Notes: generated by a model from the letters alone, not told the origin. Shown: positions 1 to 10,012, numbered from the stretch's first letter. The stretch: DNA of 45,118 bases from JADJOY01 sp046331705 [NCBI: bacterium] (GCA_046331705.1 JAXLQJ010000059.1:1-45118); one strand, 5' to 3'. A program made the numbers and translations.

Positions 1-780
1 CGTCGGGCCACTCGACGCCGTGTACACCTTGCGGTTGCGGGCGTGCTCGAGCTGGCTCCACTGGTGCAGTCGGCTGCCCGTCTGGGCGTCGATCCACACG
101 TACTCGCGAAGCTCGGCGCCGCGGGCTTCCACGAACCACGCGAGCCGCGGGGGATAGGTCGCGCGATCCAGGATCGCGCGTTTCAGGATCTCGAGTCGCG
201 GGGTCGAGAGCGTGGCATCGGTGACGCCGCCGTGCTTGGCGAGCAGCTCGCGCACGACCGACCGCGCCTCGTCGGCGCCGATGCGCGGCGTGATGGCCAG
301 CTCGGCGGGCACCGCGATGGTCTTGGCGAGCACCGCGCGCGCGCCGTCAGGGCCCACGTGCACCGTGAGCTCGCCGCCCGTCACGGGAACACCGCGGTGA
401 AGCTGGCGCAGCCGCACGTGCTCGACACCGACTTCGTCCGGGGCGCTCGCGCTGGTCACCGAGACATCGGTGCGGCCGCCGAGCCCGAAGGCGCCGCCGT
501 AGGCTTCCACGAAGTCGAGTGCCCGATCCGCCGCGGAGCGCGCGGCATCGCCCGCGCTTGCGATCGAGCGCCCACGCTCGGCGGCCACGAAGCTCACCAA
601 GCCCGTGATCGGCGAGCGGGTGGTGGTCAACGCGCCCATGGAAGCCGCTTGCATGGCTTGCACGGCGTCCGCGACGCGATCCGCCGCCGATGCCGCGCTC
701 CCGGCGGCCACGCCGATCGCGGCCAACACCATGATCGCGCGCAGCCGAACGGCGCGCTTCGCTCCCGATGACGTCGTCAT
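1..780 (-). CDS. Secreted M4-type (thermolysin-like) metallopeptidase, N-terminal propeptide part; runs off the left edge
   Basis: The frame is open from an ATG at 780 to the window edge (260 codons, no stop), so only the N-terminus is seen. A basic start, a hydrophobic stretch (about residues 11-30) and an Ala-rich cleavage region form a Sec signal peptide. Residues about 90-150 contain VEHVRLRQLHRGVPVTGGEL, which is typical of the FTP propeptide of thermolysin/fungalysin proteases, and a PepSY-like region (Tyr-Val-Trp-Ile-Asp) follows near residue 230. In this family the propeptide acts as inhibitor and chaperone of an extracellular zinc protease. The catalytic HExxH domain would lie outside the window, so the M4 assignment is an inference from the propeptide; M36 is the alternative. 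A G-rich Shine-Dalgarno-like run directly precedes the ATG. The gene is divergent from the next one. Confidence 0.75.
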   Translation of the reverse strand, partial: MTTSSGAKRAVRLRAIMVLAAIGVAAGSAASAADRVADAVQAMQAASMGALTTTRSPITGLVSFVAAERGRSIASAGDAARSAADRALDFVEAYGGAFGLGGRTDVSVTSASAPDEVGVEHVRLRQLHRGVPVTGGELTVHVGPDGARAVLAKTIAVPAELAITPRIGADEARSVVRELLAKHGGVTDATLSTPRLEILKRAILDRATYPPRLAWFVEARGAELREYVWIDAQTGSRLHQWSQLEHARNRKVYTASSGPT

Positions 781-1052
781 GTTCCCCCCGGAGCGCAGCG
801 GCACCCACACGCGCGCTCCACGAGCCCCGATCTTAGCGTGGAATGCGGTTCGCCCTCTGCATCCCAAGTCATCCGCAGCGCTCTCGATTGGCGTGCATCG
901 ATCACGTCTTGACTGCTCCCCCCCCCAACGGGCGTAGCGTCCAAACTGACCGGCACTGGGCACTACTTCCCCGGATGGGGGCCGAGAGACCTTGCTCGGG
1001 CGTGAGCCCGACCGGATATCCCCTGCGGCACCCGAACGGAGGTCGGAACGTC
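781..1052. promoter_or_regulatory. Divergent intergenic region with a C9 tract and a small hairpin
   Basis: This 272-base gap separates the divergent protease and VCBS lipoprotein genes and must hold both promoters. Visible are a run of nine C residues (918-926) and a 6-bp stem TCGGGC/GCCCGA with a GTGA loop (996-1011). I see no convincing -35/-10 pair. GGAGG at 1038-1042 is the ribosome binding site of the downstream gene. Confidence 0.35.
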
Positions 1053-4000
1053 ATGAATCGCGCGCAGCGAAGCCGCAACGCGTTGAGCCTTGGAATCCTC
1101 CTCGGGATCGCGTGCGTGCCGGTGAGCACGAACCATACGAGCTCGGTGCAGCGCGTGAGCCCGCCGCCTGCGAATGGAGCGCTCGCGTCGGAAACGGTCG
1201 CGCCGCTCACCCTCAGCCCCGGAAGCGGAGGTGTCCCCGGTCACGTCGTTCGGATTCGCGGCTTTGATGAGACCGCGCGCAACGACCTATTGCTCAGCGA
1301 AGGCTACGCGATCTGCGACAAGAACAACGAGACCGCTTGCGCCGAGGAGAATCGCAAGCCGCTCGGGGTGACCTTCCTGGCTGGCACGCAGTTTCTCGAG
1401 GAGGGCAACACCAACACGTACTACATGGACATCCCGTACTCCGTCGACGCCACAGCACCGGATCGACAGGTCGTGCCCGTGTCGATCTTGGCCAAGAATG
1501 GGACTGGCGACCAAGACGACCAGGTATTCGACCGTGATTACAGGCTCGAAATCACTGGCGTAACCCAGGTCTTCAACTACCTGAGCGCGCACGCCACCGA
1601 ATCCGACCTCGCCGAGCAGGACACGTCCTTCGGTGCCCTGGCGTTCCTGCCGCCCGACTACAAGTATGCCTACGCCACGCTTCGGAGCGGGGTGCTCGCG
1701 GTGGTCGATACGGACACCGACAAGGGTCAGCAACCGGCACAGATCGACCTCGCCTACACGCGGCCCGATGGCAACGCGATGCAGGTGCTGCAAGGAACGA
1801 TCACGGGTGGGGTCGGCTTCACCAATCGAACGGTGAAGATCACCAGTCCGCAGCCGAAAGCCATCGCCACGGGCGACTTCGACGAAGACGGCGACTCGGA
1901 CCTGGTGGTTGCGAACAGCACCGGCAGCACCGTCTCCGTGTTCCGTGGCGACGGTCAGGCGGACACGGTCTCGTTTCCGAACGGTTCGACGATCACCGTC
2001 GGTTGGGGCCCCTCGGCGCTCGCGGTAGGCGACGTCGACAAGGACGGTCACGTGGACATCGCGGTCACGCTGGCGGGGACCACCACGGCCAACTGCTCGG
2101 CAGTCGTTCTCTGGGGACTGGGCAATGGATCCTTCACCACCGGCTCCACGATCTCCGCGGGTTCCCCGTCGAACGAGATACCGACCGGCATCGCGATCGG
2201 GAGCCTCGACGGCGACGAGTACCCCGAGCTGATCGTCGCCAAGCACGAGCGAGGTTCGCCGAACACCGGCTACGTACGCGCCTTGGCCAACCAGGGCGCC
2301 GGCACCCGCAGCTTCGCCAGCACGGTGAACGAGCAGGCCACCGGCAACAAGCCTGCCGGGATCGTGCTCGCGGACTTCAACGGGGACGCGAAGCTCGACG
2401 TCGCGACCCCGGATAGCGGCACCAACTCGGTTTCCGTCATGCTGGGAGACGGGCAGGGTTCTTTTGGGGTCGCCACCCATCCCACCGTCGACGCGCCTCC
2501 CGTTGCGATCGTGGCGGGATTCTTGAACGACGACGGCATTCTGGATCTAGCCACGGCGAACGATCGCTCCGGCAACAACGACACCGTGAGCATCTTGATC
2601 GGCAACGGTAGCGGCGGATTCACCAACACGGTGAACTTCGGAATTCTTCCGAACAACACCACGGTGGATGCCCAGCCGAAGGCGATCGTCGTGGGCGAGT
2701 GGAGCGAGGACGAGTACACGGATCTGGCGGTCACCTCCTACGGCCAGAACAAGATCGCAGCCTTCGCGAACAACTCGACCAATCCGGGCACGTTCGCGGC
2801 ACCAGCGACAGTAAACAATCTCAACAAGCCGTGGGGGCTGGTCTCCGGCCAGTTCGACACGCAGAAGGAAGACGTCCTCTACCTCGGCAACCCGAACAAG
2901 GCTCTCGACGAGGGGCGGAACGCCGGCTATGGCATCGTGATCGTCGAGTATCCGCAAGGCAGCGGCACCCACTATGCGTTCCTCTCGAACCACAACCAGG
3001 ACAAACCGAGAGCGAACGACGTCGACCTCTTCTGCCCGGTCGATCCTCAGGTTGACCTCAAGTACATCGGCAAGACCGTCACCGTGGTTCGGATCGATCC
3101 CGCGCAGTTCGCGCCCTCGAACGAGCAGATCGCAAACGACCAGGTCGTCGCGACCATCGAGGTGGGCTGTGGACCGCACGGCATGGACGTCACCTCGAAC
3201 GACGCCTACATCTTCGTCGCGAACGAGTACTCGGGAACGGTGAGCCGCATCAACGTGTCGGCCGTCTTGTCCGACCTCCCTGCACTCGAGGACGCGTTCA
3301 CGCCTTCTGACGTCGGCGTGGATGCCACGATCGACGTTCGTCCCGGCGGATATCCCCCGACGTATCCGAGCGGACCGCTCACGGTCATCAGTAGAGGAAT
3401 CGACATCGTCGAAGAGATCTCTGGCGCGGGTGGAACTGGTCCTGCCAACGCCCGCGCTTTCGTCACGGTTGCGTACCCGAACCAGGCGCCACACGACCGA
3501 ACCAAGGGTCAGATTGCCGTCATCAAGAACCTCACCAACGCCCCGACCGTCGAGGGGTGGCTTCACGGGAACGGCCAAGTATTCGTTGTCGGAGTCACGA
3601 ATCCGCCTATCAGCTTGGGCGGACAGCCGCTCGGCGTCCATGCGCTGCTCAAGAATGGGACTCCCTCGGCGGTCGTGGTCCCAAAATTCGACCACCCAGG
3701 AGAGTCTTGGCCGGAGGCCGGTATTCGCCTGGTCGTTGCGAGTGGCCAGTGGCGTGACGGGGACACTGCGTTCTTGGACATTCCCACCTTCAGCATGGTC
3801 GACGTCAACTTCAAGAATGGCAGCCTCTATCAACATTGGGTGTGGCCCGAATACCCGATGTCCCAGGACTGCCCCATCGCTCCGGGTATTCTCGCCAACA
3901 AGCCGGCGAATCCGACGTCCCCGGAATGCACGATCGGTGACCCGTATGTGCTCTCAGCACTCCACGTCTCTGGCTCGATTGCGAGTAGCTCCGACGGACA

Positions 4001-5570
4001 GCGTGCTTACATCGCGAGACTCTACGACGCCGGTGTCGTCGGTCCTGAGCAAGCGGGCGTCATCGTGGTCGACGCCAATCCTTCACCTTTCGCTCGATTG
4101 ACCGGCAACCGACTGCTCGGCGCGATCGGGCAACCCGAGGGCGTCTTTTCCGTCGCGCGCATTCCACTGACAGCGTCGCAAGATGCGGCGGGCAAGCGCT
4201 ACAAGCTCTACCAAGGGAACCAAGATTCGACGACCAACGACCCGGAGACGGACTACCGCGGGCTCTGGCAGACGACCGAGCCGTTGGTGATTCCCAAAAC
4301 CAATCACGCAATCGTCGCCGGCGCCTTCCTGCAAGGCGCTAACCCGTGGGTGTTCACGTCCCAGAATCAGGTCCTCGCTCGAGACACGACGATCCGATCG
4401 CCGAAGCTGCGTGCGACCGAGCCCAAGCTCGCCTACTGGCGGGCCGAGTTCAACGCCTCATCGGTTCCGCCCACTTTCGACGTACGGACGGGACGCATCG
4501 CCATCGCGAACGCTGATGGCACGAACGAGCAGTTCTTGTCGTGCACGGACACGAGTCGATGCTCGTGCGATCCGCCCACGGATTGCAGCCCCCAGAGCGA
4601 CGGCGAGAATGGAGCGTTACTACCCGCCTGGTCCGACGATGGGACGTGGCTGGTCTACGTTCGTCAAACCCGTCACTCCGACGACATCGTCTACCCGGAC
4701 ATCATCGCCCGCCGCATGTCCACGGGTGAAGAGTGGAATCTTACCCAGCACGACCATCACGTTCACGCAGACCCAGCCGCACGCTTTCTTTCCCAGGGCG
4801 TCCCTGTCTTGACCGTGGTCTTCGCACGAGACCTTGGTACCGTCGGCGCACCCACTGTGAGGTGCAGCGACCAGGCGACCGCGAGAGTGCAGGGCATTGC
4901 CAAGGTTGATCTCAACACGAGCGCACCGAGTGGAAACCTCCCGATCACCCAGCTCACGTTCCCTCACCTCGACTCCATCCCCGTGGATTGCGCGAGTATC
5001 AACCCTCAATCGCAGAGGCGACACCTTGGCGATACCGATCCAGACCTTTCTCCAGGAGCGCGGATCATCCTTGGTGAGCCGGCGAGCGGCGCAACGCGGT
5101 GGCTGGTGTTCTCGCGACGCTTCAACGAGGAGAATGTCAAGGGCGCCGACGACCACTTCGGCAATTACGACATTCTCGCCCAGACGCTCGACGGGAGCGC
5201 TCTCCTGAACCTCACCGGAGGCGACGATGGCGACCCGAGTGCCGGCTGTGGTCAGGGCCCAGCCCTCTGCGCCGATCAGATCCCACGGTGGAGCCCCGAT
5301 TCCGACAGGATCGCGTTCGCGTTGGTGACGGCCGACAATGCGAACGATAGCGACATCTATACGATCCACGTTCCATTCCTAGTTGGTGAAGACTTCGACC
5401 GAACCAACGCACAGTCGAGCGTGCAAGATGCTTCGCTCGATTCTTCTGCTGCCTGGTACCCCGATGCATCCAAGGGCGATCAGGCACCCGATCTGATCTT
5501 TTTCAGAACCGCGGTGGATATCGGCATCGCGCTGCCAGACCTATCCCGCCTTTACCATCCGCTGCCGTAA
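1053..5570 (+). CDS. Large FG-GAP/VCBS repeat protein with C-terminal WD40-like (PD40) propeller repeats; probable lipoprotein
   Basis: The ATG at 1053 is chosen because GGAGG lies 10 bases upstream and a lipoprotein-type signal (hydrophobic stretch ending GIAC) starts there; the frame is open 70 codons further upstream. Product 1505 aa. Residues about 270-570 hold at least six FG-GAP/VCBS units with Asp-rich Ca-binding loops such as GDFDEDGDSDLVVAN and ADFNGDAKLDVATPD. Residues about 670-740 look like a YVTN-type propeller blade (FVANEYSGTVSRINVS). A Cys cluster lies near residue 1165 (SCTDTSRCSC). TolB/PD40-like units (PAWSDDGTWLVYVRQ, PRWSPDSDRIAFAL) lie at about 1190-1450. Such repeats build surface beta-propellers that bind Ca and ligands; the ligand is unknown. 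The lipobox is imperfect (Gly at -3), so simple secretion is possible. It is followed 13 bases later by a second VCBS lipoprotein, probably in one operon. Confidence 0.8.
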   Translation: MNRAQRSRNALSLGILLGIACVPVSTNHTSSVQRVSPPPANGALASETVAPLTLSPGSGGVPGHVVRIRGFDETARNDLLLSEGYAICDKNNETACAEENRKPLGVTFLAGTQFLEEGNTNTYYMDIPYSVDATAPDRQVVPVSILAKNGTGDQDDQVFDRDYRLEITGVTQVFNYLSAHATESDLAEQDTSFGALAFLPPDYKYAYATLRSGVLAVVDTDTDKGQQPAQIDLAYTRPDGNAMQVLQGTITGGVGFTNRTVKITSPQPKAIATGDFDEDGDSDLVVANSTGSTVSVFRGDGQADTVSFPNGSTITVGWGPSALAVGDVDKDGHVDIAVTLAGTTTANCSAVVLWGLGNGSFTTGSTISAGSPSNEIPTGIAIGSLDGDEYPELIVAKHERGSPNTGYVRALANQGAGTRSFASTVNEQATGNKPAGIVLADFNGDAKLDVATPDSGTNSVSVMLGDGQGSFGVATHPTVDAPPVAIVAGFLNDDGILDLATANDRSGNNDTVSILIGNGSGGFTNTVNFGILPNNTTVDAQPKAIVVGEWSEDEYTDLAVTSYGQNKIAAFANNSTNPGTFAAPATVNNLNKPWGLVSGQFDTQKEDVLYLGNPNKALDEGRNAGYGIVIVEYPQGSGTHYAFLSNHNQDKPRANDVDLFCPVDPQVDLKYIGKTVTVVRIDPAQFAPSNEQIANDQVVATIEVGCGPHGMDVTSNDAYIFVANEYSGTVSRINVSAVLSDLPALEDAFTPSDVGVDATIDVRPGGYPPTYPSGPLTVISRGIDIVEEISGAGGTGPANARAFVTVAYPNQAPHDRTKGQIAVIKNLTNAPTVEGWLHGNGQVFVVGVTNPPISLGGQPLGVHALLKNGTPSAVVVPKFDHPGESWPEAGIRLVVASGQWRDGDTAFLDIPTFSMVDVNFKNGSLYQHWVWPEYPMSQDCPIAPGILANKPANPTSPECTIGDPYVLSALHVSGSIASSSDGQRAYIARLYDAGVVGPEQAGVIVVDANPSPFARLTGNRLLGAIGQPEGVFSVARIPLTASQDAAGKRYKLYQGNQDSTTNDPETDYRGLWQTTEPLVIPKTNHAIVAGAFLQGANPWVFTSQNQVLARDTTIRSPKLRATEPKLAYWRAEFNASSVPPTFDVRTGRIAIANADGTNEQFLSCTDTSRCSCDPPTDCSPQSDGENGALLPAWSDDGTWLVYVRQTRHSDDIVYPDIIARRMSTGEEWNLTQHDHHVHADPAARFLSQGVPVLTVVFARDLGTVGAPTVRCSDQATARVQGIAKVDLNTSAPSGNLPITQLTFPHLDSIPVDCASINPQSQRRHLGDTDPDLSPGARIILGEPASGATRWLVFSRRFNEENVKGADDHFGNYDILAQTLDGSALLNLTGGDDGDPSAGCGQGPALCADQIPRWSPDSDRIAFALVTADNANDSDIYTIHVPFLVGEDFDRTNAQSSVQDASLDSSAAWYPDASKGDQAPDLIFFRTAVDIGIALPDLSRLYHPLP

Positions 5571-5583
5571 GTTGGGATGCGTC

Positions 5584-8103
5584 ATGTCTGATCGAAACGT
5601 CATCGCTCGCCGAGCGGCGACCTTGATCCACATTTTGCTGTTGAGCGCCTGCGGTCCTGGCCTCACGGCAATCAGCCCACAAGCCGCGCCCGTGGGTGCG
5701 CTGGTGACCATCACCGGCAGCGGATTCGGCGGCAATCAGGGCTCGAGCCAGGTCTTCTTCGCCGGGGTGTCCGCGGGTGTGGCTGCATCGTGGTCCTCGT
5801 CCTCGATCACCATTGTCGTTCCCGTCGGGGCGACGACCGGTCCGGTCACGGTCGAGGTCGGAGCGGCGACCAGCATCGCCAAGCCGTTCATCGTGTCTTC
5901 CCCTCGAGCGAACGGGCTCCGCATCGGAACGTACTTACCGCCGTATCAGTTGAGCCTCAGCTCGAGCGCGCAGCGGTCTATGGACCGGGATGATCGAGCG
6001 CATTCACCCCAAGACGCCACGTTGACCTCTCAGCACGGCGTCGTCACTGGCGACTGGAATGAAGATGGCCTGCCCGACCTAGCCCACGGCGTCAGCAATG
6101 ACGTCTGCGTGCGTCTCGGGGTCGGTGACGGCCGCTTCTCTGCCGGTGTCTGTACCGACCTCGGCATTCCCGGTGCGGGCACAGGGGGCCTGTCCCTGGG
6201 TGATTTCGATGAAGACTCGCATGGCGATCTCGTGGCGTCGGTGAAGACGCGCCTCGCGTTGTTGCGCGGGGACGGGCACGGCGGGTTTCTCGCGCCGATC
6301 TATTCCGCGGAGGTCACCAACGTTTCACAGCTCGTGACCGCCGATTTCGACCTGGATCAACACCTCGATGTTGCGGCGCTCGGCGGGTCCGTGGTGCATG
6401 TGTTTGGCGGTGATGGGCAGGGGGGCTTCGAGTTGCTGGTCAGCGTACCCATCCCGCCGTACGCGCAAGCGATCGGTGCCGCGGATCTGGACGGGGACGG
6501 GTATCCCGAGATCGTGATGACGAACGGCGCGCCCGCCGTGGGCCAGATGGGCTCATTGAGCGTGCTGCGAAACGATACCCAAGGGGGATTCGTGTCGGCG
6601 CCGTCGATTTCCACGGACTCTGCGCCGGAGGGCTTCGTATTGGAAGACGTGGATCGCGACGGCGACGCGGATGTGGCGCTGGTACACGACGAGTACTTCG
6701 CCTCCACGAATGATCTGACGGTGTTCGAGAATGACGGCACCGGATCGTTCGTGCGGTCGTTCGATCTGCCCATGAGCGACCACATGATCGGGCTCAACAG
6801 CACGGATCTCAACGGCGATGGCATCGTTGATCTCGTGGCGGGCGGATCCGATCGAACCTACACGTTCCTCGGCTACGGCGACGGGACATTTCTTCAATGG
6901 GACGCGTCCTACCGAGACTACGCCGGCGGCTTCGCGATCGCGGATTTCAATCTCGATGGGCGGGCGGACGTATGGAGTTGGGGTACTTATGGGTCGCCCG
7001 TCATCCTGGGTGACGGGAGTGGCGGTCTCGCGTCCGCGACTTTCTTGCAGCTCACGTGGCTCTATGGCGCGCTCAAGGATGTCATCCCTACGGATCTCAA
7101 CGAGGACGGAAAGGTGGATTTGGTGGTCGACGTGGCCACGAACGACCCCGGCTACGAGATGGCGATCCTGCTCAACGATGGCGCTGGCGGGTTCACGCAA
7201 ACCTGGATTCCCGTTACGGGGTCGGAGGGCCTTCAACACCTGGCATCCGAGGACGTGAACGGCGACGGACACGTGGACATCGTGCGGAACGCATGGACAG
7301 GCACGAGCTATGCGTTGGAGGCGTTCCTCGGTGATGGTCACGGCGGTTTCTCGGCACCCGCCCGAACGTCGCTCAACTTGACCACGGGCCTGTCGAATAT
7401 CGTCGCCGGCAATCTCAACGGGGACGGCAAGGACGACGTCGTGGTGAGCTTCGGTCCCTATCTTCAGCTTTGGCTCTCGAACGGCGACGGCACGTTCGGT
7501 TCTCCCGCGGTGCTCGAGAATGTGTACGCCGATGAGTTTGCGTTGTCGGTGGCGCGAGTCAACGGTGACGACTTCGACGACATCGTGTTCAAGGTGTCGT
7601 CGTATCCGCCGTTCGATGGGGACATCCGCGTCTATCTGGGTGACGGTCTCGGTGGGTTCGTGCTCAGCGATCGGATTCCCGCTGACGGCGGGCCGCTCGG
7701 GGTCGCGGACCTCAACCAGGATGGCATCCCCGATCTCTTGGATTCCGACGATCACGTGCTGCACGTGCCGGCCTCCCATCGCAGTTGGTTCGGGGTCGGG
7801 GACGGAACGTTCGTCGGCCCGACCGTGTCTCCCTACCTGGGCGTACCTGCCGGCATCAGCGACTTCGACGGCGACGGTTGGCCCGACGTCGTGGGCGACT
7901 ATTCGACCGGGATTCGAATCGCATTCGGCGATGGATCGGGTGCTTTCACGCCGAGCGAAGATCGTTACGCCCGGAGCGACGGGCTCTCGCGGATCGCGGA
8001 CATCAACGACGATGGGCACATGGACCTGGTGGAATGGACCTACTGGGGATACCTCGCGTTCTATTTCGGCGACGGCCACGGGAACTTCGTCGACTACGAC
8101 TGA
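5584..8103 (+). CDS. Lipoprotein with IPT/TIG domain followed by FG-GAP/VCBS repeats
   Basis: The ATG at 5584 begins MSDRNVIARR followed by a hydrophobic run ending in lipobox LLSAC; a TTG at 5572 is in frame but would give a poorer signal. Product 839 aa. Residues about 28-105 form an IPT/TIG immunoglobulin-like domain (ISPQAAPVGALVTITGSGFG). From about 150 to the C-terminus there are roughly a dozen FG-GAP/VCBS units with Asp-rich Ca loops (DWNEDGLPDL, ADLDGDGYPEIV, SDFDGDGWPDVVGD). The family is surface-exposed, often in adhesins or glycan-binding proteins, and no catalytic domain is visible. The gene starts 13 bases after the previous stop and shares its FG-GAP architecture, so the two may act together or be diverged paralogs. 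It converges on the next gene, 31 bases away. Confidence 0.82.
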   Translation: MSDRNVIARRAATLIHILLLSACGPGLTAISPQAAPVGALVTITGSGFGGNQGSSQVFFAGVSAGVAASWSSSSITIVVPVGATTGPVTVEVGAATSIAKPFIVSSPRANGLRIGTYLPPYQLSLSSSAQRSMDRDDRAHSPQDATLTSQHGVVTGDWNEDGLPDLAHGVSNDVCVRLGVGDGRFSAGVCTDLGIPGAGTGGLSLGDFDEDSHGDLVASVKTRLALLRGDGHGGFLAPIYSAEVTNVSQLVTADFDLDQHLDVAALGGSVVHVFGGDGQGGFELLVSVPIPPYAQAIGAADLDGDGYPEIVMTNGAPAVGQMGSLSVLRNDTQGGFVSAPSISTDSAPEGFVLEDVDRDGDADVALVHDEYFASTNDLTVFENDGTGSFVRSFDLPMSDHMIGLNSTDLNGDGIVDLVAGGSDRTYTFLGYGDGTFLQWDASYRDYAGGFAIADFNLDGRADVWSWGTYGSPVILGDGSGGLASATFLQLTWLYGALKDVIPTDLNEDGKVDLVVDVATNDPGYEMAILLNDGAGGFTQTWIPVTGSEGLQHLASEDVNGDGHVDIVRNAWTGTSYALEAFLGDGHGGFSAPARTSLNLTTGLSNIVAGNLNGDGKDDVVVSFGPYLQLWLSNGDGTFGSPAVLENVYADEFALSVARVNGDDFDDIVFKVSSYPPFDGDIRVYLGDGLGGFVLSDRIPADGGPLGVADLNQDGIPDLLDSDDHVLHVPASHRSWFGVGDGTFVGPTVSPYLGVPAGISDFDGDGWPDVVGDYSTGIRIAFGDGSGAFTPSEDRYARSDGLSRIADINDDGHMDLVEWTYWGYLAFYFGDGHGNFVDYD

Positions 8104-8134
8104 TCGGAAGACTGCAGGCGATCCCGCGCTGACG

Positions 8135-8569
8135 TCACCGCGCCGCGGACCAGAGGTAGGACTCGGTGCTGCACGGGCTGGGGCGGGCGATGGTGAGCTT
8201 GCCGTTCACGTGCCCGTCGTCGGCAAAGTCGCCTTCGAGATCGAGCACGGTGCCGTCGAAGTCGGTGAGGTCCGCCACCTCGGATTCGAACGAGAACCGC
8301 CCGTCGCGCACGCGATTCTGGGCGGGATCGGGAACGAGCGTGACGTCATCGCCGCGCGAGCAACCGCCGCCGCCCGCCACCCGATAGCCGATCTCGAAGA
8401 TCGCGATCCGGCCGTCGTGGATCACGAGATCGACGGCGCGGCCCTGGGAGGTCTCGCCGTGCCAGGTGCCGTCGAAGCGCGTGCTGGTGCCCACCTCGCC
8501 GTCGCTGCCGCAGCCGAGCGCGGTCAGCCACGCGACCGTGGCAGCGATCGAGAGCAGCGTGCGTCTCAT
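8135..8569 (-). CDS. Small predicted lipoprotein of unknown function
   Basis: Product 144 aa with an N-terminal hydrophobic segment ending in lipobox LTALGC, so it is probably lipid-anchored in the outer or inner membrane. The mature part is short and beta-rich (FDGTWHGETSQGRAVDLVIHDGRI), resembling a small lipocalin/META-like barrel, but no family is recognised. Two Cys in the mature part (GGGGCSRGD, SPCSTES) could form a disulfide. GGAGG and GAGG lie upstream of the ATG. It starts 7 bases after the chromate transporter stop, so the two are almost certainly co-transcribed. Confidence 0.7.
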   Translation of the reverse strand: MRRTLLSIAATVAWLTALGCGSDGEVGTSTRFDGTWHGETSQGRAVDLVIHDGRIAIFEIGYRVAGGGGCSRGDDVTLVPDPAQNRVRDGRFSFESEVADLTDFDGTVLDLEGDFADDGHVNGKLTIARPSPCSTESYLWSAAR

Positions 8570-8576
8570 CTGGACC

Positions 8577-9911
8577 TCAGCCTCCGAACACCAGCCCGCG
8601 CACCAGCCCGATGGCGGCGCCCGCCAGCACCACGCGGATCAATCCCCAGTTCCTGCGCATCATGCCGTAGAACGTGCCGGCGGCGAGCACCAGTGCGAAG
8701 AGGTGGATGCCGCCCCCGTCGGGAAAGATCGTGTGCACGCCGAACCACACCGCGAGATTGAGCACCACTCCCACCACCGCCGCCGTGACGGCGGTGAGCG
8801 CGTTACGCAGCGAGCGGACCTGGCGCAGCCGCTCGATGTGAGGCGCCCCCGCGAAGATCCAGAGGAAGCACGGCAGGAACGTCACCCAGGTGGTGATGAG
8901 CGCGCCCAGCGTGCCCGCCACCACCGGCGCCAGCGTTCCGGGGTGATGGAACGCGGCGAGAAATCCCACGAACTGCACGACCATGATGAGCGGGCCGGGA
9001 GTGGTTTCGGCGAGCGCCAGCCCGTCGATCATCTGGCTCGGCTGGAGCCAGCCGAAGTGCTCCACCGCTTGCTGCGCGACGTAGGGCAGGACGGCATAGG
9101 CGCCACCGAACGTGACCATCGCCGCCTTGCTGAAGAAGACTCCCAAGCTCACGAAGGTGCTGTGCCAGCCGAACGCCAAGCCCGCGGCGATCACCGGTAG
9201 CCACCACAGCGTCACGCACAGCGCGGCCACCCGCGCGAGACGGCGCCAGGGGCGCGCGGATGCCGCACGCAGCGGCTGTTCCGCGTGATCGTCCGGCGCG
9301 CCACCTGCGTGCGGATCCTTGGATGCGAAGAGCTCGGGGTGCGCGCGCCCGCCCAGGAATCCGATCGCCGCCGCGCCGGCGATGATGAGCGGAAAGGGCA
9401 CCTTGGCGACGTAGATGAGCACGAATGCCAGCCCGGCGAGCGCCCACGCCAGCCGGTTGGGCAGCGCCTTCTTCCCGATGCGCAGCACCGCGTGGGCGAC
9501 GATCGCCAGCACCATCGGTTTCAGGCCGTCGAAGATGGCCGCCACCAGCGGCACCTTGCCGTAGAGCGCGTACACCAGGCTCAACGTCCACAACAGAAAG
9601 ATCGAGGGCACCACGAACAAGGCGCCCGCGACGATGCCGCCCGCGGTGCCGTGCAGCAACCAGCCGCAATACGTCGCGAGCTGCTGCGCCTCGGGGCCGG
9701 GCAGGAGCGTGCAGAAGCTCAGCGCATGGAGGAAGCGCGGCTCGCTGATCCAACGCTTTCGCGTCACCAGCTCTTCGTGCATGAGCGCGATCTGGCCCGC
9801 CGGTCCGCCGAAGCTCACGAAGCCGAGCTTCGTCCAGAAGCGAAACGCCTCGCCGAACGACGGGCGCACGGGGGCTGCGGGCGCGGGGCTGGGGGAGGTC
9901 GTCTCCGTCAT
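8577..9911 (-). CDS. chrA: Chromate transporter, bidomain ChrA (CHR) family
   Basis: Product 444 aa from the ATG at 9911 (the frame stays open upstream into the divergent promoter region, but the family-like sequence starts here: PSFGEAFRFWTKLGFVSFGG). Two homologous CHR halves are visible: the first with FVSFGGPAGQIALMHEELV and FCTLLPGPEAQQLATYCGW, the second with MVTFGGAYAVLPYVAQQAVE and LALAETTPGPLIMVVQFVGF. About 10-12 membrane segments are expected. Characterised members export chromate driven by the proton gradient, giving resistance; many homologues are untested and sulfate or related oxyanions are possible. It is paired with a small lipoprotein downstream and is divergent from a lytic transglycosylase. 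I see no regulator gene next to it. Confidence 0.9.
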   Translation of the reverse strand: MTETTSPSPAPAAPVRPSFGEAFRFWTKLGFVSFGGPAGQIALMHEELVTRKRWISEPRFLHALSFCTLLPGPEAQQLATYCGWLLHGTAGGIVAGALFVVPSIFLLWTLSLVYALYGKVPLVAAIFDGLKPMVLAIVAHAVLRIGKKALPNRLAWALAGLAFVLIYVAKVPFPLIIAGAAAIGFLGGRAHPELFASKDPHAGGAPDDHAEQPLRAASARPWRRLARVAALCVTLWWLPVIAAGLAFGWHSTFVSLGVFFSKAAMVTFGGAYAVLPYVAQQAVEHFGWLQPSQMIDGLALAETTPGPLIMVVQFVGFLAAFHHPGTLAPVVAGTLGALITTWVTFLPCFLWIFAGAPHIERLRQVRSLRNALTAVTAAVVGVVLNLAVWFGVHTIFPDGGGIHLFALVLAAGTFYGMMRRNWGLIRVVLAGAAIGLVRGLVFGG

Positions 9912-10012
9912 GCGCGGCGGTCTCCGGCTCGGGTCCGTGTCCCTCGCCGCTGGCCGGGCGCCGTCGGGAGGCGGGCTATATTCGCCGCGCCCGAGTGCGG
10001 TGGGGAGGCCCC

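Noticed and set aside
6553-8079. 508-codon minus-strand open frame over the VCBS gene
   Set aside because: Shadow of the Asp-codon-rich FG-GAP repeats; no domain and no ribosome binding site.
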